Of a stretch of DNA of 7,781 bases, positions 1-5,929 are shown one piece after another. The first letter of the stretch is position 1. Every line of letters begins with the position of its first letter. The notes beneath the pieces are model-generated. The model was not told where the DNA came from. It saw only the letters and a program-made list of their open reading frames with translations, and ran no database searches. Where the stretch lies: assembly GCA_902803015.1 (NCBI GenBank), contig CADCOL010000075.1, forward strand, positions 1-7,781, written 5' to 3'. This DNA is from an uncultured Lachnospiraceae bacterium (GTDB lineage Bacteria; Bacillota; Clostridia; Lachnospirales; Lachnospiraceae). The position numbers and the translations under genes were made by a program.

Positions 1-219
1 ATTCTGTTTTTCGGTTCCATGGGTGATTATTGTGCGGAATCGCCCGAAAAATACGCTGAGTTTTTGAAACATTATCTGGATGTTACAATCGAGGTTCCTT
101 CGCAGGAGGAACAGGCCGGGGTAACTTCATCGGAAACATTTGTGCAAATGCCATACTTCCCGGAAGCAGATTCCGTCAGGTTGATTAACGGGATATGGGT
201 AATAAAAATAGGTGGTTAG
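1..219 (+). CDS. C-terminal end of an unrecognised protein (5' truncated)
   Basis: An open frame runs from the first base of the window to a TAG stop at 217-219, giving the last 72 residues of a protein whose start lies outside the window. The first Met in the frame (base 19) has no ribosome binding site that I can see and is probably internal. The fragment holds a soluble-looking stretch with aromatic and acidic residues, then a Glu/Gln/Ser-rich linker, and ends in a short hydrophobic strand-like tail (INGIWVIKIGG). It has no membrane segment. I do not recognise the family. The ending, a strand after a PEADS-type turn, vaguely resembles the extracellular C-termini of polytopic membrane glycosyltransferases, and the 527-aa protein at 4208 ends in a comparable way, but this is only a weak impression. 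The stop lies 5 nt before the rmlD start, so the two genes are probably cotranscribed and translationally coupled. Confidence 0.7.
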   Translation: MLFFGSMGDYCAESPEKYAEFLKHYLDVTIEVPSQEEQAGVTSSETFVQMPYFPEADSVRLINGIWVIKIGG

Positions 220-224
220 GAAGA

Positions 225-1166
225 ATGAAGGTTTTGGTAACGGGAGTGGCCGGACAACTCGGTCACGATGTGATGAATGAATTGAACAAAAGAGGAATCG
301 AGGGAATCGGCAGCGATTTGGCCGAAACCTACAGCGGTGCCGCAGACGGCAGTGCTGTAACGAAAATGCCTTACATATCGCTCGATATTACCGATGAAGA
401 GGCTGTCGAAAAAGCGATTACCGGGATAAAACCGGATGCCGTAATTCATTGTGCGGCCTGGACGGCTGTGGATCTGGCAGAGGATGAAGACAAAAAGGAT
501 CTGGTATTTCGCATTAACGAAGAAGGCACCCGGAATATGGCAAAGTATTCCGAAGCGGTCGGTGCAAAGTTTATGTATATCAGCACGGACTATGTTTTTG
601 ACGGACAGGGAGAAACTCCGTGGGAAGCGGATTGTAAGGAGTTTGCTCCGCTTAATGTTTACGGAGAAAGCAAGTTGCGCGGAGAATTGGCGGTATCCTC
701 GAATTCAAGCCGTTTTTTCATTGTCAGAATTGCCTGGGTATTTGGCACAAACGGCAAGAATTTTATTAAGACAATGTTGAACGTAGGGCGTACACATGAT
801 AAACTTAAAGTGGTATGCGATCAGGTCGGAACGCCGACTTACACCTATGATTTGGCAAGGCTTTTGGTGGACATGATCCTTACCGAAGAATACGGATATT
901 ATCATGCTACAAACGAGGGCGGCTATATCAGCTGGTATGATTTTGCAAAAGAGATCTTCCGGCAGGCGGCTCTTTTGGGACATGAGGAATTTGATGAAAA
1001 CCACTTGAGCGTGGAACCGGTTACAACCGCCGAGTATGGGGTGTCGAAAGCGGTTCGGCCGTTTAATTCCAGACTGGATAAGTCCAAACTTGAAAAGTGC
1101 GGTTTTACTCCGCTTCCTTCGTGGCAGGATGCACTTAACCGCTACTTAAGAGAAATCGAGGGGTAG
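225..1166 (+). CDS. rfbD: dTDP-4-dehydrorhamnose reductase (RmlD/RfbD)
   Basis: This cytoplasmic NAD(P)H-dependent enzyme makes the last step of dTDP-L-rhamnose synthesis, reducing dTDP-4-dehydro-L-rhamnose. The 313-aa product has the extended-SDR layout at the usual RmlD length. The nucleotide-binding GVAGQLG loop is at residues 7-13, the HCAAWTAVD block at about 75-83, STDYVFDG at 120-127, and the catalytic YGESK with Tyr146 and Lys150. A WVFG..GKNF substrate-region block lies at 171-180, and the C-terminal RPFNSRLDKSKL element at 278-289. An upstream in-frame ATG at 195 would add ten residues before the first Rossmann strand and overlap the previous gene. The ATG at 225 places the MKVLVTG strand at the N-terminus, as expected for the family, so I prefer it. 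No rmlA, rmlB or rmlC is visible in the window. Family assignment is strong; use of the rhamnose in the polysaccharide made by this locus is inference. Confidence 0.95.
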   Translation: MKVLVTGVAGQLGHDVMNELNKRGIEGIGSDLAETYSGAADGSAVTKMPYISLDITDEEAVEKAITGIKPDAVIHCAAWTAVDLAEDEDKKDLVFRINEEGTRNMAKYSEAVGAKFMYISTDYVFDGQGETPWEADCKEFAPLNVYGESKLRGELAVSSNSSRFFIVRIAWVFGTNGKNFIKTMLNVGRTHDKLKVVCDQVGTPTYTYDLARLLVDMILTEEYGYYHATNEGGYISWYDFAKEIFRQAALLGHEEFDENHLSVEPVTTAEYGVSKAVRPFNSRLDKSKLEKCGFTPLPSWQDALNRYLREIEG

Positions 1167-1172
1167 ATTTAT

Positions 1173-1997
1173 ATGTTGGGGAAGTTATCAAACACACAGA
1201 AACTTATTCTGGCCGGAATAGGGATTCTTACCGTTGTGGTAATTATTCTATGGGTTAATGTGGCAAAACTGAAAGGACCCTATTATCGTTTTGAAGATGC
1301 GGTGAACGCCGGAGACATGAAAGGCGCGGTGGAGTGTTACAGAGAAATCAGTGCATCCAAAGATGTTAAAACCCGTCTTGCGGCACAGAAGCTTTGTAAG
1401 CAGTATTCAAAACTTCAGATTAACGAGTACCTGTCCGGGAAAAAGGAATACGATGAAATCTGCGATGAAATCGAAATGCTGCAGGAGAATGTCCTGAAGG
1501 GCGATAAGCAGATGGATGAAATGGTAGAGAAGATGAATGCCTGGAGAGCGGCCGAATTGCTCTTTGAAGAGGCTGAAGAAGTAAAGGCATCCGGAGATTA
1601 CGAAGGAGCACGTGAGCTTTATGAACAGATTCCGGAAGGTCACAGGGATTACGAAAAGGCTCAGGTGGCCATCAAGGAATGCGACGAACTATGCGATGCA
1701 CGCGGTAAATGGGTAGTGGGAGAAGCCGCTGCCAAAATCAATATTTCGGACGATATTGACACATATCTGGAAGCCATTGCTTATTTGGATGAATACATGA
1801 AAGCGTATCCGGATGATACATATGTGCCGGTTCGCAGAAGGCTTTTCATGGATGAGTATTACAATATCCAGTTGGCGAATATCAAGCAGCTGGTAGAGGC
1901 AGGGGAAACCGGTATGGCAAGATCCATTGCCGAAAAGCTGGTCAGCCTTTGTCCGGAACGCGATGAAGCCAAAGAATATATGGACTTACCGGACTAG
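1173..1997 (+). CDS. Membrane-anchored protein with TPR-like repeats, function unknown
   Basis: The 274-aa product starts with a short basic head and one hydrophobic helix at about residues 11-30, without a signal-peptidase or lipobox motif. The rest is highly charged and helical. At least three TPR-like units can be seen: around 43-78 (NAGDMKGAVECY), 134-170 (ASGDYEGARELYEQI) and 240-270 (EAGETGMARSIAEKL). A fourth, weaker helix pair lies near 199-215. Such repeats normally serve as protein-protein scaffolds. Lys flank both sides of the membrane helix about equally, so topology is ambiguous. The soluble part carries six Cys (55, 75, 97, 170, 174, 260). The start is supported by a GAGGGG ribosome binding site at 1158-1163, nine bases ahead and inside the end of rmlD. 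The gap to rmlD is 6 nt and to the FHA gene 12 nt, so all three are likely cotranscribed. I do not recognise a named family. Confidence 0.85.
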   Translation: MLGKLSNTQKLILAGIGILTVVVIILWVNVAKLKGPYYRFEDAVNAGDMKGAVECYREISASKDVKTRLAAQKLCKQYSKLQINEYLSGKKEYDEICDEIEMLQENVLKGDKQMDEMVEKMNAWRAAELLFEEAEEVKASGDYEGARELYEQIPEGHRDYEKAQVAIKECDELCDARGKWVVGEAAAKINISDDIDTYLEAIAYLDEYMKAYPDDTYVPVRRRLFMDEYYNIQLANIKQLVEAGETGMARSIAEKLVSLCPERDEAKEYMDLPD

Positions 1998-2004
1998 GAG
2001 GGGG
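1996..2004 (+). promoter_or_regulatory. Strong ribosome binding site of the FHA gene
   Basis: AGGAGGGGG lies 5 bases ahead of the ATG at 2010, with the AGGAGG core (1996-2001) spaced 8 bases from it. It shares its first two bases with the TAG stop (1995-1997) of the preceding gene. It is the best match to the anti-Shine-Dalgarno sequence in the window and fixes the start at 2010 over the nearby in-frame ATG at 2016. Confidence 0.85.
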
Positions 2005-2009
2005 AGAGA

Positions 2010-2552
2010 ATGAGTATGCTGTTGCTTATGACAAATGCAGAAGCCGCCAAGACCTTATCCCTCGTGGCGTGGGTGGTCACATTCTTTATTGTGTTGAATA
2101 TCGGAGTATTTCTGTATACCGTGATTCGCAATAAGATTGCCGAAAAGAAGAATCCTTCGGAAAGCGGAACGAATCCGGCCGTGAATCATGCGCTGCTTAA
2201 TTATTCCGAAGAGAATAATGCGCCCGGAGTATTTCAAAAAGCAAAGGATACAACGCCGAAATGGTCTCTGGGTCTGACGGATCTTTCGAATCCGGAACGT
2301 GCTTTTTCCGCATCCGGCAAGGGAGAGTATCTGGTTGGTCGTAAAGCGCAAAACGACATTTGCATTCCGGACGACGGTTATGTATCCGGAGTTCACTGTA
2401 AATTCGAAAAAGAGAACGACACCGTATATGTAACGGATATGGAGTCCTCAAACGGCACCAAAGTTAACGGCACCAAAATTAAAGAAAAAACCGCATTGGC
2501 CGAGAATGACATTGTGCGAATCGGCAAGGTGGAATACAAGGTAACATTTTAG
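2010..2552 (+). CDS. Membrane-anchored FHA-domain protein
   Basis: FHA domains bind phosphothreonine peptides, often made by PknB/PrkC-type Ser/Thr kinases. The 180-aa product has one membrane helix at about residues 17-38, a polar linker (about 41-95) and a C-terminal FHA domain at about 99-178. The conserved FHA positions are present: Gly110-Arg111 (LVGRK), Ser126 and His129 (SGVH), and the SSNGT loop at 146-150 followed by Asn153-Gly154. The ligand-binding residues therefore look intact. The basic residues after the helix (Arg40, Lys42, Lys46, Lys47) predict that the FHA domain is in the cytoplasm and the short N-terminus outside. The gene follows the TPR-like gene by 12 nt and precedes the GH25 gene by 8 nt, suggesting a phospho-dependent adaptor for an envelope complex. 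No kinase is encoded in the window, so its partner is unknown. Confidence 0.92.
   Translation: MSMLLLMTNAEAAKTLSLVAWVVTFFIVLNIGVFLYTVIRNKIAEKKNPSESGTNPAVNHALLNYSEENNAPGVFQKAKDTTPKWSLGLTDLSNPERAFSASGKGEYLVGRKAQNDICIPDDGYVSGVHCKFEKENDTVYVTDMESSNGTKVNGTKIKEKTALAENDIVRIGKVEYKVTF
2451..2480 (+). repeat. Tandem 15-bp direct repeat in the FHA loop
   Basis: Two adjacent 15-bp units, AACGGCACCAAAGTT (2451-2465) and AACGGCACCAAAATT (2466-2480), differ at one base. They encode NGTKV-NGTKI, the phosphopeptide-binding SSNGT..NG loop of the FHA domain. Many FHA proteins have a similar NGTxxNG pattern, so the protein-level repeat is expected. The near-identity at the DNA level, including synonymous positions, is what is seen here. 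Confidence 0.8.
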
Positions 2553-2560
2553 GATAACCG

Positions 2561-3703
2561 ATGGAAGAAATAAAGAGTAAAACCCCTCAGAAACCGAAAG
2601 CGGAGAAGAAGGGGAAGAATAAGAAAAATAAAAAGAATTCATTGCTGCCGATAACAGTCATTCTGGCTGTTTGTACGATGATTTTACTCATCCTGTGTGC
2701 AGCAATGGCTTTTTTTGTGGGTACGGGAAGGTCTATAAATGACATCAAAAAAATGGTGGAATTAACATCCGAGGTGCCCTCCGATTCGGAAATTCCCATG
2801 ACATTTACGCAGGCCGAAGTAGATGAAATGCTTTCGGAAACCTATGTGGAAGGACAGAATGACAAAGAGGGTGAAATCAAAGGTTTAATCCGCGAAGAGG
2901 CTGAGAGCAAAGGACCGTCTTTTATCAACATTCTTCGTAAGCTTTATCCGGAATGCATGGTATACCCGGGAGACGGAACATTCTATTTTGAGGATGTGGA
3001 TACAACGATTCCGAAGAATCCGTATTTGAAAGACAATTTTGTGACAGAGGAGAGCGGATTCCGTTATTACAAAGAGAATGACAAAGTGAAATCCACGCTT
3101 TGCATTGATATATCGTCCCATCAGGGCGCGGTAGACTGGCCGAAGGTTGCAGGAGCAGGCGTACAGGCGGTGATTATTCGTGCCGGATATCGCGGTTACG
3201 GCAGCGGTAAAATGGTGATGGATGAGCAGGCAGACGGAAATATTAACGGAGCAACATCCAACGGATTAAAAACAGGTGTGTACTTCTTCTCCCAGGCGAT
3301 TAACGAAGAAGAAATTGACGAAGAAGTGGAAGCTTTGCTTGAACTCATTGAGCCGTATCATATTACCGGTCCGGTTGCCATTGACGTGGAAAAACTGGAT
3401 GCGGAAACCGCCAGAACCAATTCTCTTACTGCGGATGAGAGAACGGCACTGGTAATCCATTTTTGCGAAAAAGTTCAGGAAGCCGGCTACACTCCCATGA
3501 TTTACGGGAATGCATATTCGCTGTTCCATATGCTCAATTACAAGGAAATTTGCAAATATCCCATCTGGTATGCATATTACTCGGATTCCCTGTATTATCA
3601 TTACGATCTTACCATGTGGCAGTATTCCAGTAACGGTAAGGTTCCCGGCGTGACCGGAAATGTGGATTTAAATGTTCTGTTTGAAGAACCGGCAGAAGGT
3701 TGA
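2561..3703 (+). CDS. Membrane-tethered GH25 muramidase (lysozyme-like)
   Basis: GH25 enzymes cut the beta-1,4 bond between N-acetylmuramic acid and N-acetylglucosamine in peptidoglycan. The 380-aa product begins with a very basic head (Lys-rich, residues 5-25), then one membrane helix at about 29-53, so the catalytic part should be outside the cell with the N-terminus inside. A stem of about 120 residues (57-177), which I do not recognise, precedes the GH25 domain at about 178-375. The catalytic signatures are intact: DISSHQG at 183-189, the acidic pair Asp275 and Glu277 in AIDVE, WQY at 353-355 and a VDLN end motif at 368-371. It lacks a cleavable signal peptide, LPXTG motif and recognisable wall-binding repeats, so it is a tethered enzyme rather than a secreted lysin. 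The start has a modest AGGAT site at 2551-2555 overlapping the FHA gene's stop. A role in local wall remodelling during polysaccharide assembly is inference. Confidence 0.93.
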   Translation: MEEIKSKTPQKPKAEKKGKNKKNKKNSLLPITVILAVCTMILLILCAAMAFFVGTGRSINDIKKMVELTSEVPSDSEIPMTFTQAEVDEMLSETYVEGQNDKEGEIKGLIREEAESKGPSFINILRKLYPECMVYPGDGTFYFEDVDTTIPKNPYLKDNFVTEESGFRYYKENDKVKSTLCIDISSHQGAVDWPKVAGAGVQAVIIRAGYRGYGSGKMVMDEQADGNINGATSNGLKTGVYFFSQAINEEEIDEEVEALLELIEPYHITGPVAIDVEKLDAETARTNSLTADERTALVIHFCEKVQEAGYTPMIYGNAYSLFHMLNYKEICKYPIWYAYYSDSLYYHYDLTMWQYSSNGKVPGVTGNVDLNVLFEEPAEG

Positions 3704-3738
3704 TTCAGGAAAACAATTAAGAAACAGAGGATATAGAA

Positions 3739-4206
3739 ATGCTTGAGTTTTTAAAAGAATTCGTGCGGAATGAAATTCTTTGGAGCGCAATATTAAGCTG
3801 GGTTTTGGCTCAGGTGGTAAAAACGTTCATTCATCTTTTCGCAACCAAGAAATTTGTACCGGAAAGGCTTATAGGAAGCGGAGGAATGCCTTCCTGTCAT
3901 TCTGCAGCCATGTGTGGTCTTACTACTGCGATAATCATTAATAAGGGCGTAGGTTCTGCAGAACTCGCCATTGCGGCGGTATTGTCCGTTGTCGTAATGT
4001 ATGATGCCATGAGCGTTCGAAGAGAAACCGGATTACAATCGGCTTTCCTGAATGAAATGATTGAGAAGCGGATTCAGGACGGAGATATCCCGGAAGCGCA
4101 GAGAAAATTCCGTGAGTTTATCGGTCATACGCCTTTTCAGGTTCTGGTTGGTGCGTTGTTGGGAATTGCATTTGCATTGTTTTTCTGCCTTGTGGTGATT
4201 CGTTAG
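3739..4206 (+). CDS. Divergent PAP2 family (DUF212, YuiD-like) membrane protein
   Basis: The 155-aa product is a small integral membrane protein of the DUF212 family, a distant branch of the acid phosphatase/PAP2 superfamily with no settled role. Family blocks are clear: KKFVPERL at 37-44, GGMPSCHSA at 48-56 (equivalent to the PSGH motif of PAP2 enzymes), YDAMSVRRETG at 88-98 and GHTPFQVLVG at 129-138. Membrane segments are predicted at about 12-35, 55-68, 74-90 and 134-153. The length is typical of the family. A site reading AGAGGATA (3725-3732) precedes the ATG. The gene follows the GH25 gene after 35 nt with no terminator or promoter visible between them, and ends 1 nt before the next start. 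Phosphatase activity on a lipid or polyprenyl phosphate would suit a polysaccharide locus, but it is not established for this family. Confidence 0.93.
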   Translation: MLEFLKEFVRNEILWSAILSWVLAQVVKTFIHLFATKKFVPERLIGSGGMPSCHSAAMCGLTTAIIINKGVGSAELAIAAVLSVVVMYDAMSVRRETGLQSAFLNEMIEKRIQDGDIPEAQRKFREFIGHTPFQVLVGALLGIAFALFFCLVVIR

Positions 4207-4207
4207 G

Positions 4208-5791
4208 ATGCAAAAGAACCTTTCGGAAAAAACAAAAGCGACGAAGAAGGATACGGTATGGATCATTCTTATGATTCTGATGCCGCTTCTTATCGTCGCT
4301 TTTCTTGCGCTTTTAAGTGTTGTTTTTCGGCATTCGGATCCTTTTCCGGGGATTGTCTGGAATGATGAAGCGGTTTATCTGAAACTGATTGAAACTTATT
4401 CCCATTACCTTTCTCCTCTTGGATATTACGGGTTTGATGCAAATCATGCCATTCTCGGTTCCGGCCCTGCGTGGAATCCGGCCATTCTCTGGCCGTATCT
4501 TTTGCCGGCGCTGATTTTCGGAACAGGGCAGCACTTTGTGTTTTTTGTAAATCTGTTTTATCTGCTTTTGGCGAATGTGATTTTCTGGCTTCTGGCGAAG
4601 CCGAAAAGAGATGAGTGCATACGGCTTACCGGTTTTCAGCTTTTGCTCGTTCCGGTAATTCTCTATCTTTGCACGAATATGTCGGAGATTTTTCGCTATG
4701 CGGTTGCAATCGTAATTGCCGGCATGCTGTATTACGTATATTGCGGAGGAAAACAGATATGGATACGCTATATTCTGATTCCCCTGTTTTTGCTTTACAG
4801 TGTTCAGGTTTACATCTTTTTTGCTTTTGCGATTCCTCTCTATGTCTGTGGGTTAATCAGGGATAAAAAATGGTATTTCCGGTTTCTGATTGCGTTTTTG
4901 CCGAGTGCCGTAACGGCAGGAGGCAGTTACTATTTTCTGCATTTGATTTCCAGTAATTACAACATCGGTAAGACGGAAGCGCTTCTGGCTGCCCTTTCCG
5001 CAGGAAATATCGGCGGAATGGTAAAGAGCCTGCTGGGCATGGTAAAAGAGGGAATAATCGGTATTTGGGGACTGAAGAATTACATTACGGTATCCCCCTT
5101 ATACCCATACAGCGTTCTTTTGGCGCTTGCGCTTCTGGGAGTAGGTTGTTTTATGGCTGCGAGGGGAAGAAAGAATCCGGAACGCAAAGAGGACGAATAT
5201 CTCGGCCGCATGATTGCCCATTCCGTTGCATTGTTTTACCTGATGTATCTGACTCTTTACACGATTGTTCCGGATACTTTTTACAGAGGAACCCAGATTG
5301 TTGTAATCTTTTCCCTGTATCTGATTGCAATGGCAAAAAGGGAGTATCTGGTACGCTTTTTGCTCTTCTTTGCATTAATCGGCGTTTTTCTGATCCGGCC
5401 TCAATACAGAACATTTACCGAAAACCGATATGAGGCATCAAAAAACAAACAGGAATGGAATGCGCTTGCCAAAGACTGGGCAGATGTGATGAAACCGGAT
5501 CCTGCCAAATCCAAATGGGACAATACGGTGCTGATGTACACCATGGAACCGAAGGCTATTCTTGCGGTACCTGCCGGAATGGGTGAAAACTTTGTTCTTT
5601 CCGACGGAGTTTTTTGCGAAGATGCGGGATATCTGCTGTTTAGTAAAGAGAACCCGGAGGATTGCGATCCGGGTTGGATTGTTCATTCCTACGATGCGGT
5701 TTTTGCTGACAACAAAGATAAAATTGAGAAAAGTTATATCGTGATTTACGAAACGAACGACTATATTATTTACCAAAAATCAAAACCGTAA
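4208..5791 (+). CDS. Polytopic membrane protein, possible GT-C-type glycosyltransferase
   Basis: The 527-aa product has about ten or eleven membrane segments between residues 17 and 397, then a soluble C-terminal domain of about 130 residues (398-527), probably extracellular. After the first helix (17-40) comes an outside loop of about 50 residues containing Asn52-Asp53-Glu54 and a GSGPAWNPAILWPY stretch. An acidic residue in the first outer loop is typical of GT-C enzymes, which use polyprenyl-phosphate sugars, and the overall layout (many helices plus an outer C-terminal domain) agrees. I cannot match it to a named family, so this is a working idea; a polymerase or flippase-like role is also possible. 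The ATG is 1 nt after the stop of the DUF212 gene. Only a weak GGTGAT site (4194-4199) precedes it, so translational coupling is likely. The next in-frame Met would remove part of the first helix. Confidence 0.85.
   Translation: MQKNLSEKTKATKKDTVWIILMILMPLLIVAFLALLSVVFRHSDPFPGIVWNDEAVYLKLIETYSHYLSPLGYYGFDANHAILGSGPAWNPAILWPYLLPALIFGTGQHFVFFVNLFYLLLANVIFWLLAKPKRDECIRLTGFQLLLVPVILYLCTNMSEIFRYAVAIVIAGMLYYVYCGGKQIWIRYILIPLFLLYSVQVYIFFAFAIPLYVCGLIRDKKWYFRFLIAFLPSAVTAGGSYYFLHLISSNYNIGKTEALLAALSAGNIGGMVKSLLGMVKEGIIGIWGLKNYITVSPLYPYSVLLALALLGVGCFMAARGRKNPERKEDEYLGRMIAHSVALFYLMYLTLYTIVPDTFYRGTQIVVIFSLYLIAMAKREYLVRFLLFFALIGVFLIRPQYRTFTENRYEASKNKQEWNALAKDWADVMKPDPAKSKWDNTVLMYTMEPKAILAVPAGMGENFVLSDGVFCEDAGYLLFSKENPEDCDPGWIVHSYDAVFADNKDKIEKSYIVIYETNDYIIYQKSKP
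5651..5675 (+). repeat. Perfect 8-bp inverted repeat inside the end of the 527-aa gene
   Basis: AACCCGGA (5651-5658) and TCCGGGTT (5668-5675) are exact reverse complements around a 9-nt loop. They lie about 115 nt before the stop codon and encode part of the C-terminal domain. The hairpin would be stable in RNA, but no T-run follows, so it is not an intrinsic terminator. It may be chance within coding sequence. Confidence 0.6.
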
Positions 5792-5833
5792 GAAAAACAC
5801 GGAAAAACAGGGTACTTTAAATAGTATGATTTG

Positions 5834-5862
5834 TTGATAATAGGCCTCCTGTGTGGTATAAT
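5834..5862 (+). promoter_or_regulatory. Sigma-A promoter for the glycosylphosphotransferase operon
   Basis: A TTGATA -35 box (5834-5839) is followed after exactly 17 bp by a perfect TATAAT -10 box (5857-5862). The TG at 5854-5855, one base ahead of the -10 box, adds an extended -10. Five of six -35 bases match the TTGACA consensus. Transcription should start near 5869, leaving a leader of about 60 nt before the ATG at 5930. The spacer carries a palindromic AGGCCT (5842-5847), which could be an operator half or chance. This is the only strong promoter seen in the window. Confidence 0.88.
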
Positions 5863-5917
5863 AAAATGACCTATGCTTTGATACAATCGGGCATTGCGGG
5901 TTAATGAAGTACCATAC

Positions 5918-5922
5918 GGGAG
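5918..5922 (+). promoter_or_regulatory. Ribosome binding site that fixes the glycosylphosphotransferase start
   Basis: GGGAG lies 7 bases ahead of the ATG at 5930. It favours that start over the in-frame TTG at 5894, which would add 12 residues and has no comparable site in front of it. Confidence 0.75.
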
Positions 5923-5929
5923 ATTTTTT

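Larger units (their letters stand above)
5792..5929 (+). other. Intergenic region separating two transcription units
   Basis: This 138-nt stretch is the longest gap in the window. It is AT-rich and contains the promoter listed separately, a short leader of about 60 nt, and the ribosome binding site of the glycosylphosphotransferase gene. Only a weak CCGT/ACGG stem (5786-5789 and 5799-5802) was found near the upstream stop, followed by an A-rich rather than T-rich run. I therefore see no terminator, and readthrough from upstream seems possible. No JUMPstart element, EAR element or known riboswitch core was recognised in the leader. Confidence 0.7.

Noticed and set aside
195..224. Upstream ATG at 195 as the start of rmlD
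   Set aside because: It would add ten residues before the first Rossmann strand, overlaps the previous gene and has no good ribosome binding site. The ATG at 225 matches the family N-terminus.
1756..1761. TTGACA inside the TPR-like gene as a -35 box
   Set aside because: No acceptable -10 hexamer lies 16-18 bp downstream.
5065..5433. 122-codon plus-strand frame inside the 527-aa gene
   Set aside because: It is an alternative-frame shadow with a Cys/Ser/Arg-rich composition unlike a real protein, inside a convincing membrane-protein frame.
5786..5802. CCGT/ACGG stem after the 527-aa gene as a terminator
   Set aside because: The stem has only four pairs with a 9-nt loop and is followed by A-rich sequence, not a T-run.
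5866..5904. Twelve-codon open frame in the leader (ATG 5866 to TAA 5904) as a leader peptide
   Set aside because: Its ATG lies before the predicted transcription start near 5869 and has no ribosome binding site.
5894..5929. TTG at 5894 as the start of the glycosylphosphotransferase
   Set aside because: No ribosome binding site precedes it, while GGGAG at 5918-5922 is well placed for the ATG at 5930.
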